A stretch of DNA of 64,000 nt from Desulfobacterium sp. GTDB taxonomy: Bacteria; Desulfobacterota; Desulfobacteria; Desulfobacterales; Desulfobacteraceae. Below the pieces are notes generated by a model that was not told where the DNA came from, made no database searches, and was given only the letters and a program-made list of their open reading frames with translations. The stretch is taken from assembly GCA_030145245.1 (NCBI GenBank), contig JAQYWC010000025.1, forward strand, positions 62,001 through 126,000. The letters are read 5' to 3'. Shown one piece after another: positions 9,321-17,572 of the stretch; position 1 is the first letter of the stretch; each line of letters opens with the position of its first letter. The translations under genes and the position numbers were made by a program.

Positions 9321-12300
9321 ATGCGTTATATGAAATTTGGAATATTGAAAAAATTTTTGGGCGGTTTTCTGCTCCTCTCCCTGCTGCCCCTGGTGGGCTT
9401 AAGCGTTTATACCTGGATGCGCATGAACAGTACCGTTTCAATCCTTGTCAACAGCAGCAGGAATGCGTTGACCCAGAATTCCATGTCCCTTCTCGAGGCC
9501 CGGGCCCAGGCCATTGCCGGTCAGGTGGAGCAGCTCCTCTCCGCAAGCATGGACGATTTGAACATGCTCGCCACCCTGCCGGTTGATCTGAAGATCTACC
9601 TGGATTTTGCCGGGGTTCACCATCGGGAGATATGGATGGGCGCGCCCTTTCCCGTTTCCCGGGAGGGGATAAAAAAAACGATCCCCCTGTACTGCGAAGT
9701 CACCTTTGCCGACCCCCTGGGCCGGGAAAAGATCCTCATCAAAGGGGGTGGGGCCGTGGAACAGGGCAGGGATGTCTCCGGCCAGTTTCAGGGCAGCTTT
9801 GGCCAGGAGAACTATTTCACAGGGGCCATGGCCATGGCGGACCAGGCGGTCTATGTCTCCCATCTGATCGGTTACCATGTGGAGAGGGAGGGGGAAGCCA
9901 TTGGGGATGAAGCCGTGGAACCGGCCTCTGGCGGCCGGCCCTACCGGGGCATCATTCGATTCGCCAAAAAAGTGTATCACGAAGGACGCCTCCTGGGGGT
10001 TGTCTCCCTGGCCCTTGACCACCGGCACCTCATGGAGTTTACCCAGCATGTACTGCCCTTTAAGGATGAGAAGGTTGTGTTTCCAAGCTATGCCAGCGGC
10101 AACTATGCCTTTATATTTGATGACGAAGGGTGGATGATCACCCATCCCAAACCCTGGGACATCCGGGGCAGTGACCGGAACGGCCGGCTGGTGGATCCCG
10201 CCTCCGACCAATACGAGCAAGCCCTGATCAAGGCGGGAAAACAGCCCTTTAACCTTCTCCATGTTCCCTTTGTGCACGAAAATTATCCGCAGATTGCCCG
10301 GGAGGTGATAGCCGGCAGGTCCGGTGTCCGCCAAACCTCAAGCGTGGGCGGGATCGCAAGGGTGCTTGCCTATGCCCCCATAAAGTTCAACCAGGGGGAG
10401 TTCCGGAAAACCGGCTGTTTCGGCGGTGTCACTTTAGGGGCCCAGACCGAAGTGTTCCACAGGACCGTGAACCGCACCTTTGATGAGATCCACTTCATGC
10501 TTGGCAAAACTGCGGGCAGCTATTTCTGGTTGATCTTTTTTACCGCCATTGTCGTGGCTATTGCTGCCGTGTTCCTTGCCCGGAGCTTTACCCGGCCCAT
10601 CCGCATGCTCATCGGAAAAATAAGCGAGATCAGCCGGGGACATTATGATGTGGACATCTCCATCACCAGCGGGGATGAGCTGGGCATCCTCGGCCGGGAG
10701 TTCTCCATCATGAGCCATAAGCTCAAGCAGCACGAAGAGCACCTTGTCAAGTCCCTGGATGACCTTGAAAAGCATGTGGATATCCTGAAGAGCATCCACT
10801 CCGCAGGCCAGTTGCTCACCTTTGCCTTTGACCGGGAAAAGGTCTATGAGGTGATATTGAACACCTGTGTTACGGGCATTGGATTCAAGCGGGCCATGCT
10901 CTTTATCCCCGATGGAAAACATGGCCGCCTTGAGCTGGTAAAGGCGGCAGGATTTGACCTTGCAGTTGAAAAAAAGATCCATGCCACTGCCCTGGAACCC
11001 ATTGGCGTTGCGGGTGCTTCCCTGAACGGGGCTCCAAAGCCGGCCATCTTCCATGACCTCATTTTAGATACCCTCTATGGGAGAATCACCGGCATCATCG
11101 GAGAGAACGCCATCTCCCTGGCCCCCATCACCATTGACGGCAGGCTGACAGGGGTGCTGGGGGTGGATGTGGTCAAGGGCAAGAGCAAGATCTCCGAAAA
11201 GAGAACAAAAACACTGAACATCGTGGCCAATGAAGCCGGCATGGCCATTGAGCGGGCCCGGCTCATGGAGGAAGCGGTTAAGCGGCGGGAGTTCATCGAG
11301 AGCATTTTCTCCAACATGCTCAGTGGACTGATCGTGTTCAGCAAGGGGGGAGCCATGCTTTCGGCCAACCCAAAGGCCCTGAAATTCTTTAATTGCTCCT
11401 GGGACGAGATGCGCCGGTCGAATATTGAGGAGCTTCTTCTGCCCTATCCCGCCCTCATGGATTTGATCCGGGCGGAGCGGCCCGAGGGGGAGATCCGTGG
11501 GGCGCCTGTGGACCTGACCCTGCCGGGCAACAAGCATATCTACCTGGAAACCTCCATCTCAACCATCAAGGGCGGCCCGAACAATTCACAGCCCTCCACC
11601 CTGGTGATATTCAGGGATATGACCAAGAGAAAGAACATGGAAAGGCATATCAGCCGGTCGGACAAGCTGGTCTCCTTGGGGATTCTTGCCGCCGGTATCG
11701 CCCATGAGATCCGAAATCCCCTCACGGGCATCACCCTGGTGCTGGACGATCTCCATGACCGGATTCCCAACAGGAACGGTGACAGGCTGCTCATCCAGAG
11801 ATCCCTGGAGGAGATTGAAAAGCTTGAAAACATTGTGAACCGGCTGTTGGACTTTGCCTCCAAACCCGGCCACAGCCCGGTGCTGGAGGATCTCAACAAG
11901 GTGATTGACGACACCCTGTTTTTTGTCACCAAGCAGTGTAAAAAGCATGGGGTTGAGCTGCGCAAAGATACGGCAGAAAATCTTCCCCGGGTGAACATCG
12001 ACCGGGAGCGGATCCGCCAGGCCATTTTGAACATCGTGCTCAATGCCTTGAATGTCCTGGAACAGGGCGGAGAGATCACCATATCCACGGAACTTGTGGT
12101 ACAACAGGGGGCGAGGTTTGTTGTGCTCTCCATCCGGGACAACGGACCCGGTATTGCCCAGGATGACCTGGATAACATTTTCGATCCTTTTTTCAGCCGC
12201 AATCCCGATGGGTTTGGCCTGGGCCTCTCCATCACCCACACCATTGTGGAGGAGCATGACGGAAAAATCGTGGTGGAAACCGAGCCGGGCAGGGGCTGCT

Positions 12301-12329
12301 GTTTTAAGATCCATTTGCCTGCAAATTAA
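9321..12329 (+). CDS. Membrane sensor histidine kinase (Cache-HAMP-GAF-PAS-HisKA)
   Basis: Large sensor kinase of 1002 residues. TM1 (about 13-32) and TM2 (402-422) bracket a periplasmic Cache-like sensor of about 370 residues. Inside the cell follow HAMP (423-475), a GAF domain (about 500-645), PAS (about 655-770), a HisKA domain with phospho-acceptor His795 (AHEIRNPL) and an HATPase with the DNGPGI and GFGLGLSI boxes. It resembles DctB-type kinases that sense carboxylates outside the cell. The response-regulator gene follows after 30 bp, and the divergent transporter has a sigma-54 promoter, so it probably reports availability of that transporter's substrate. The GAF and PAS modules suggest extra cytoplasmic inputs. 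Confidence 0.88.
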   Translation: MRYMKFGILKKFLGGFLLLSLLPLVGLSVYTWMRMNSTVSILVNSSRNALTQNSMSLLEARAQAIAGQVEQLLSASMDDLNMLATLPVDLKIYLDFAGVHHREIWMGAPFPVSREGIKKTIPLYCEVTFADPLGREKILIKGGGAVEQGRDVSGQFQGSFGQENYFTGAMAMADQAVYVSHLIGYHVEREGEAIGDEAVEPASGGRPYRGIIRFAKKVYHEGRLLGVVSLALDHRHLMEFTQHVLPFKDEKVVFPSYASGNYAFIFDDEGWMITHPKPWDIRGSDRNGRLVDPASDQYEQALIKAGKQPFNLLHVPFVHENYPQIAREVIAGRSGVRQTSSVGGIARVLAYAPIKFNQGEFRKTGCFGGVTLGAQTEVFHRTVNRTFDEIHFMLGKTAGSYFWLIFFTAIVVAIAAVFLARSFTRPIRMLIGKISEISRGHYDVDISITSGDELGILGREFSIMSHKLKQHEEHLVKSLDDLEKHVDILKSIHSAGQLLTFAFDREKVYEVILNTCVTGIGFKRAMLFIPDGKHGRLELVKAAGFDLAVEKKIHATALEPIGVAGASLNGAPKPAIFHDLILDTLYGRITGIIGENAISLAPITIDGRLTGVLGVDVVKGKSKISEKRTKTLNIVANEAGMAIERARLMEEAVKRREFIESIFSNMLSGLIVFSKGGAMLSANPKALKFFNCSWDEMRRSNIEELLLPYPALMDLIRAERPEGEIRGAPVDLTLPGNKHIYLETSISTIKGGPNNSQPSTLVIFRDMTKRKNMERHISRSDKLVSLGILAAGIAHEIRNPLTGITLVLDDLHDRIPNRNGDRLLIQRSLEEIEKLENIVNRLLDFASKPGHSPVLEDLNKVIDDTLFFVTKQCKKHGVELRKDTAENLPRVNIDRERIRQAILNIVLNALNVLEQGGEITISTELVVQQGARFVVLSIRDNGPGIAQDDLDNIFDPFFSRNPDGFGLGLSITHTIVEEHDGKIVVETEPGRGCCFKIHLPAN

Positions 12330-12359
12330 TTATTTATTATGAATTTACGGTTTTAAGAG

Positions 12360-13724
12360 ATGAATAAAAAAATTCTTGTTGTGGATGATGAAGAGATCAT
12401 CCGGGAAAACCTGCACCGGATATTGACCGAAGAGACCTATGATGTCTCCACCGTGGCCTGTGGCCGGGAGTGCCTTGATTTTATCGCGAATAACGATATT
12501 GATATCGTGCTTCTGGACCTGAACCTGCCCGATCTGAACGGCATCGAGGTGCTGCAGCAGGCCAAGGAGCTGGAGCCGGATCTGCTGGTGATCATCATCA
12601 CCGGGTATGCCTCCATCGAGTCTGCGGTCAAGGCCTTGAAGCTCGGGGCCTATGACTACATTAAAAAACCCTTTAAGGCCGATGCCATCAAACTGATCCT
12701 GAGGCTTGCCATGGAAACCAGCCAGCTCAAGCAGCAGGTGGGTATCCTCAAAAAAAGCCTGAACCTGCCGGACCAGATTGATGTGGTGGCCCAAAGTCCC
12801 CAGATGCAGACCATCATTGACCAGGCCCGGGAGGTGGCCCGCCACGAAAGCGCCAATGTCCTGATCACAGGGGAGAGCGGGACGGGCAAGGAGGTGGTGG
12901 CCCAGACCATCCACCATGCAAGTCCCCGGCGGGAGATGCCCATGGTGATCATCAACTGTGCAGCCCTGCCGGAGACACTGCTGGAGAGCGAGCTGTTCGG
13001 CCATGAAAAGGGGGCGTTCACCGATGCCGTGAAAAAAAACAAGGGCCTGTTTGAGATGGCCGAGGGCGGCACCGTGTTCCTGGACGAGATCGGTGAGATG
13101 CCCATCCAGCTCCAGGCCAAACTCCTGGGGGTGCTGGAGCGCAGGTGCTTTCGCAGGATCGGCGGCAACCGGGACATTAAAACCAATGTCAAGATCATTG
13201 CCGCCACCAACATCGATCTTAAACAGGCCATTGCAGAGAAAAAATTCCGGGGGGATCTCTATTACCGGCTCAGCGTTTTTCCCATCCATATTCCCCCCTT
13301 GCGGGAACGGTCGGAGGATATTCCGGCCTTTGCGACCCTGTTTTTAAACAAGTTTTCAAAGCAATTTCATAAGAACTTCACCGCCATCACCGATGAGGCC
13401 CGGCAAAAACTCCAGGAATATGCATGGCCGGGCAATGTCCGGGAGATGAAAAATGTGTTTGAGCGGATCTGCATCATGCACAACGACAAAACGCTGAACC
13501 GGTCCCACCTGCCCCCGGAGATCGAGGATTCCCTGGCAGAATCGGAATCCTTTGTGGAGATCCCGGAGGAGATCTATGACATTGAATCCGTGGTGGAGGA
13601 GGTGACCCTGCGCCTGATCCGAAAGGCTCTGAAAAAGAGCCGGGGCAACACCACAAAAGCCGCACAGCTTCTGGGCATTCCCCGGGGAACCCTGCGATAC
13701 AAGATCGACAAGCTGAACATTTAA
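12360..13724 (+). CDS. NtrC-family sigma-54-dependent response regulator
   Basis: Receiver domain (phospho-acceptor Asp53 in LLDLNLPD), AAA+ domain with Walker A GESGTGKE (171-178) and Walker B FLDEIGEMP, and a C-terminal Fis-type helix-turn-helix (RGNTTKAAQLLGIPRGTL). The sigma-54-contact loop, normally GAFTGA, reads GAFTDA (218-223). Other residues of the module look intact. The partner kinase is immediately upstream. The sigma-54 promoter and dyad before the divergent DASS transporter are the most obvious targets. Confidence 0.9.
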   Translation: MNKKILVVDDEEIIRENLHRILTEETYDVSTVACGRECLDFIANNDIDIVLLDLNLPDLNGIEVLQQAKELEPDLLVIIITGYASIESAVKALKLGAYDYIKKPFKADAIKLILRLAMETSQLKQQVGILKKSLNLPDQIDVVAQSPQMQTIIDQAREVARHESANVLITGESGTGKEVVAQTIHHASPRREMPMVIINCAALPETLLESELFGHEKGAFTDAVKKNKGLFEMAEGGTVFLDEIGEMPIQLQAKLLGVLERRCFRRIGGNRDIKTNVKIIAATNIDLKQAIAEKKFRGDLYYRLSVFPIHIPPLRERSEDIPAFATLFLNKFSKQFHKNFTAITDEARQKLQEYAWPGNVREMKNVFERICIMHNDKTLNRSHLPPEIEDSLAESESFVEIPEEIYDIESVVEEVTLRLIRKALKKSRGNTTKAAQLLGIPRGTLRYKIDKLNI

Positions 13725-13737
13725 AAATTGCGAAGGC

Positions 13738-14478
13738 TCAGAAAATGGCTTCAGCCTTTTTTAAATCATGGACATCATCGATCTCCATCCATTTTAAGCC
13801 GTTGATATTGCAGGTGCCCAGGTCAACTTCGGTCAGGTGCCTGGATAATACCTGGTCATAATAGATATCCAGGTGCCCGTGCTTTACTTCAAATTCAAGG
13901 AGATCTGACAATGTCTGACCGGTCTGGTTCATGATCTTCAGCATGCCTGCTGATTTATGCTGGCTGCTGTCATATTTTGACAGGGTGTGGCGGATGATAT
14001 CGATCTGTTCGATCCATCCGGTTTCATTGGTGGTCAGCATACATCCCTCCTTGAAAAGGATGAACTTGTCAACCACCCAGTATGAATTGGCATCGGTCTC
14101 CAGCAATTTTGCCAGCACCGCCTCTTCAAAGAACAGGTCGCCTTCAATCAACAGCACCCCATTGTCCGCAATTAGATGCTCCCGGGCAAGCCACAATGAG
14201 TACATATTGTTTGTTTTATGAAAAATGTCGTTTTGAACATAGACAATATCCATGTTTTCGAACCTATGGCCGATCTCATTTTTGATGAGATCATCCATAT
14301 ATCCGGTCACGATCACCACCTCTTTAAATCCTTTTGCAGCCAGATGGTTTAATGTGTTGACCAGAATCGGCGTCCCATTCACTTTAACCATGCATTTGGG
14401 GAGGGTCTCGGTGATGGGTGCTAATCGACTTCCCAGCCCTGCAACAAGGATCAGGGCTTTTTCCATGGGTGGTAGCAT
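13738..14478 (-). CDS. LicC/PntC-like cytidylyltransferase
   Basis: Nucleotidyltransferase of the phosphocholine/phosphonate cytidylyltransferase type, expected to activate a phosphorylated or phosphono amino-alcohol with CTP. The N-terminus has the LVAGLGSRLAPITETLPKCM nucleotide-binding loop; GDLFFEE and the C-terminal WMEIDD motif contribute the metal-binding acidic residues. It has 246 residues, full length. GGAGG lies seven bases before the ATG. It is last in a run with a PLP enzyme, an ATP-grasp ligase and a CDP-alcohol phosphotransferase, consistent with making a CDP-linked head group. A sugar-1-phosphate substrate is a less likely alternative. Confidence 0.78.
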   Translation of the reverse strand: MLPPMEKALILVAGLGSRLAPITETLPKCMVKVNGTPILVNTLNHLAAKGFKEVVIVTGYMDDLIKNEIGHRFENMDIVYVQNDIFHKTNNMYSLWLAREHLIADNGVLLIEGDLFFEEAVLAKLLETDANSYWVVDKFILFKEGCMLTTNETGWIEQIDIIRHTLSKYDSSQHKSAGMLKIMNQTGQTLSDLLEFEVKHGHLDIYYDQVLSRHLTEVDLGTCNINGLKWMEIDDVHDLKKAEAIF

Positions 14479-14524
14479 GCTAATTCCTCCAGATTTTAAT
14501 GGGTTGTTGAGGCAACACGGGGCA

Positions 14525-15463
14525 TTACATGGTGATAAGGTCTCTTAACGCTTCATAGTTGTTGTTGTAGGCCACCCGGTAGTAATGCTGGTCAAGGCCG
14601 GTTTTGTTGGCGCAGTTCTTCAGGTTGAATTTCAGGGGCTTCAGGGTATGGATCATGGCAAAGTTTGCTTTGCTTGGGAAAACCTTCAGGAACTCGAATT
14701 GCTCCAGAAGCGCGATCATCCTGGCAGTGCCCTGGATGATTTTTATCCTGGATGAGTCATAGGCCTCTGCATTCTCCAGGATGAGATCAAGTAAATATTC
14801 CGTGATGGAATTGATGTTCCAGATGGGGATAAACGGCGCAAGTGTTTCAATGAATGCTTCATCCTCCGATGCAATGTACCCCAGGCGCAGGCCGCAGATA
14901 CCATAGTTTTTTCCCAGGCTTTTTATGAGAATGACATTCTTTCCTTTGGGGCAGGCCGGGATGGTTTCATCCACAAAATCGATGAAGCTGATATCAATGG
15001 CAAACTTAACCTTTGGAAAGGCATCCACCAGGGCCTGTATGTCATCACGGTAAAATCCGGTGGGGTTGTTGGGATTACAGATGCAGACCAGATCGATATG
15101 GTTTTTTTCGATGGCATCCATGATCTCTTGGGTGGTGGCATCATAGGCAATGGGAAGATGTTCCGTGATTTCCCATTCATTAAAATTGGGTACGGTCACA
15201 AGTTTCCTGCCAGGGGTTTGCTGCAGCAGGATGCGAATGGCTTCACAACTGCCGTTCACGGCAAGGAGGGGCAGGTCGATTTTTTCAACGTTCTTTATCT
15301 TTCCGGCAATGACTTCCTGGTTGGAGGGATAATAGCGAATGAGGTGGGGCAGATTTTCACTGATCTTAGTCATCATCCCGGGGGAAGGAAAATAGGGATT
15401 GATCATAAAGTAAAAATTATGGGTATCATCATCCATGTGTCGTATCAACTGATCCTGCATCAT
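14525..15463 (-). CDS. PLP-dependent aminotransferase/decarboxylase, HisC/CobD-like
   Basis: Fold-type I PLP enzyme of 312 residues, shorter than usual (about 350-370). It has the NPNNPTG motif, a conserved Asp in AIDISFIDF, the PLP lysine in IKSLGKNYG and the RLGY motif. The SLGKNYGICGLRLGY segment looks more like threonine-phosphate decarboxylase (CobD) than like classical aminotransferases. This raises the possibility of phosphoserine- or phosphothreonine-like decarboxylation to an amino-alcohol phosphate. GGAG lies six bases before the tandem ATG. Genes on both sides handle CDP-alcohol chemistry. Whether it transaminates or decarboxylates cannot be told from sequence. Confidence 0.75.
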   Translation of the reverse strand: MMQDQLIRHMDDDTHNFYFMINPYFPSPGMMTKISENLPHLIRYYPSNQEVIAGKIKNVEKIDLPLLAVNGSCEAIRILLQQTPGRKLVTVPNFNEWEITEHLPIAYDATTQEIMDAIEKNHIDLVCICNPNNPTGFYRDDIQALVDAFPKVKFAIDISFIDFVDETIPACPKGKNVILIKSLGKNYGICGLRLGYIASEDEAFIETLAPFIPIWNINSITEYLLDLILENAEAYDSSRIKIIQGTARMIALLEQFEFLKVFPSKANFAMIHTLKPLKFNLKNCANKTGLDQHYYRVAYNNNYEALRDLITM

Positions 15464-15525
15464 TCAAAGCTCCACAAAAAGATTAGTAATAAGATCCGCG
15501 AACAGATTGTCGGGGAGGGGGGCGG

Positions 15526-16797
15526 TCAGCCCACGCCCAGTTGCCGGAGGGTTTCCTCAAGGGAGTCGATCTCATCCGGGGAACCGGCCATGAGAATTAC
15601 TGCAAAATCGCCTGTTTCCTCCAGGCTGTCACAATTATAGGGAAAGACGGATATGGGTTTCCGGCCGTCAAAAAGAACAGGGGCCAGTTGCCTTGAGAGG
15701 GTATTGAATGGGCAGGGCGAGGTCCTGGCTTTGATGAATTTCCAGCAGGGGACCGGACCGGTCAGTTCTTCAGCGTTGGCCACAATAATACTGACATAGG
15801 AGGAGCCGTTAAAGCGGGCATTGTTCTCCACCGGATATATCCCTGTGTCCGTTACAATATAATCGATGCCGATCACACCGACGTAGTTTGTTGTTGCCAG
15901 ATGCTGAACGATTTTAAAGGAGGTCCCTTTAATCCGGCTTAATTCTTCTGAATCCGGTTCCTGCTTCTTAATGGTTGCAATATGGTGAGTTCCGTTTTTA
16001 CATATCTGATCCCGCTTGCCAAGATGCTTTATTTCCCCTTTTCTGGTGATGATCCATTGATCATTGGGGGATGAGATGACATCTAGGAATGGTTCGATGA
16101 TCACATGGCCGACACCGTGATTGGAGATCTTACGGTACAAGGCATTGATATCGTCTCCCCGTGTTCTGAAAACCATGGAGACCCCGGTATTGTCCAGGGT
16201 GCCCCGTACAAGAACCATGGGGTGGTCACACAGATATTGCCGGATGATTTTTTCCATTTCAAACGGATTTTCAGGGTTTTCCGGGCAGATCCTGAACAGG
16301 GTATCTTCGACCACAGGGATATCCAATTGCCGGCAGATGTTTTTGAACTCCGCTTTTTCGTTATATCTCCATGTCAACGAGGCTGCGGCACCAAAAAGAT
16401 CCGCCCTGAGTGCTTTTGTCGCCCTCTTTTCCAAACTTCCGGAAAACCACGGAACATAGACGGGCTTTTTATTGATCCTTTGAATGACTTCCCTGACCGG
16501 TTCCGGGTTTTCAGCGATCAGGCGGGAAAGGGGTGTGTTTCCGGTTGAGCAATCATAGGCCACCACATGATCGGTTCCAAGGCCGAGGGAGCGGAGCCAG
16601 CTTTGGTAGTCCCTGTCCAGTTTTCCTCGCAATACAACGATATCTTCTGATCGGGCTGCCGGAAGGGCCCGGTCGCATTTTGAATGGATGTGGCCATTGG
16701 ACCTTGTGAACTGAGATAAATTATCCGCACCGTAGACGAGGCATTCGTTGTCGCTGTTTGAAATGCAATCCCTGAATGTTTGAGGATGTTCCATCAT
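15526..16797 (-). CDS. ATP-grasp ligase
   Basis: ATP-grasp fold protein of 423 residues, probably a carboxylate-amine ligase. The C-terminal ATP-grasp part shows the metal-binding pattern GVIGIDYIV...PVENNARFNG, with Asp and Glu-Asn-Asn as expected. The organisation resembles pre-ATP-grasp/PGM1-type peptide ligases. A long N-terminal domain (about 110 residues) shows no recognised motif. It lies 40 bp after the phosphotransferase gene and 62 bp before the PLP enzyme. In this context it may add an amino acid to the head group or act as a kinase; this is inference. Confidence 0.7.
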   Translation of the reverse strand: MMEHPQTFRDCISNSDNECLVYGADNLSQFTRSNGHIHSKCDRALPAARSEDIVVLRGKLDRDYQSWLRSLGLGTDHVVAYDCSTGNTPLSRLIAENPEPVREVIQRINKKPVYVPWFSGSLEKRATKALRADLFGAAASLTWRYNEKAEFKNICRQLDIPVVEDTLFRICPENPENPFEMEKIIRQYLCDHPMVLVRGTLDNTGVSMVFRTRGDDINALYRKISNHGVGHVIIEPFLDVISSPNDQWIITRKGEIKHLGKRDQICKNGTHHIATIKKQEPDSEELSRIKGTSFKIVQHLATTNYVGVIGIDYIVTDTGIYPVENNARFNGSSYVSIIVANAEELTGPVPCWKFIKARTSPCPFNTLSRQLAPVLFDGRKPISVFPYNCDSLEETGDFAVILMAGSPDEIDSLEETLRQLGVG

Positions 16798-16837
16798 TGT
16801 TTTACTATTACTCCTGTTGACGGTTTTAACGCCCTTT

Positions 16838-17518
16838 TCAGACGGGCATTAAACCATGACCATAAATCAGCGTTAAGATTAAGATATAGGCCACGACCAG
16901 GTAAAACCATTTTCCCTGGTATTTGGGGGTGGGGACGGGGGAGAGGTTCAGCAGGGAAAGTCCAATGAACAGGGCCGATAAAATGATCAGAAACAGGGAA
17001 GGACTGAACACGCCTTCAAACAGGAAGACAAAAGCAAAGATAAATATGTTGTTGTCCAGTGACAGCCCCATGTATGAGCCATCATCCGTGAGGCCAAAAA
17101 GGTTAAAATAGCTTAACCGTAATGCATTTGACCCAAGGATGCAAAAGACCACCGGTAAGAGCCAGGGGGAAAACTGTCCATAACTTAAAAGGAATATGGC
17201 CGGACAGGCACCAAAACTTATGATGTCGATCATGGAATCCAGCTGCTGGCCAAACCGGCCGAAAACCTCGGGCCGTTGTTTCATCCGCCGGGCAATCATA
17301 CCGTCGCAATAATCAAAGAAAACAGCCCAGAGCATGGCAATGACGGCTATGGCAAAATGGTGCAGCAAAGAGAAGTAGATGCTTAAAACCGTACAGAAAA
17401 GCCCGGTCATGGAGCAGATATTGGGAAGGTCCCGGGCAAAGTCAACGAATTGATATTGATGTGATGCAGGGCGGCTTGAATTTTCCATGGGCAGTATCCG
17501 TTTGTTAACAGGATTCAT
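16838..17518 (-). CDS. CDP-alcohol phosphatidyltransferase (PssA-like)
   Basis: Membrane enzyme of the CDP-alcohol phosphotransferase family, which joins a CDP-activated alcohol or lipid to a second alcohol. The signature is D-x2-DG-x2-AR-x12-G-x3-D-x3-D (DYCDGMIARR ... FGQQLDSMID), with 12 rather than the canonical 8 residues in the middle. The following SFGACPA segment is close to phosphatidylserine synthases. About six membrane helices in 226 residues. A cytidylyltransferase in the same gene run suggests it uses a dedicated CDP-head-group. The start is uncertain (no strong ribosome-binding site; ATG at 17488 is an alternative). Confidence 0.8.
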   Translation of the reverse strand: MNPVNKRILPMENSSRPASHQYQFVDFARDLPNICSMTGLFCTVLSIYFSLLHHFAIAVIAMLWAVFFDYCDGMIARRMKQRPEVFGRFGQQLDSMIDIISFGACPAIFLLSYGQFSPWLLPVVFCILGSNALRLSYFNLFGLTDDGSYMGLSLDNNIFIFAFVFLFEGVFSPSLFLIILSALFIGLSLLNLSPVPTPKYQGKWFYLVVAYILILTLIYGHGLMPV

Positions 17519-17572
17519 GTTTACGTGGTGGCCGGATTTTCAGTTAAATTCGCTTCTCACAGGTTGAATCCG

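Noticed and set aside
12345-13289. 314-codon minus-strand frame over the response regulator
   Set aside because: Antisense shadow of the receiver and AAA+ domains.
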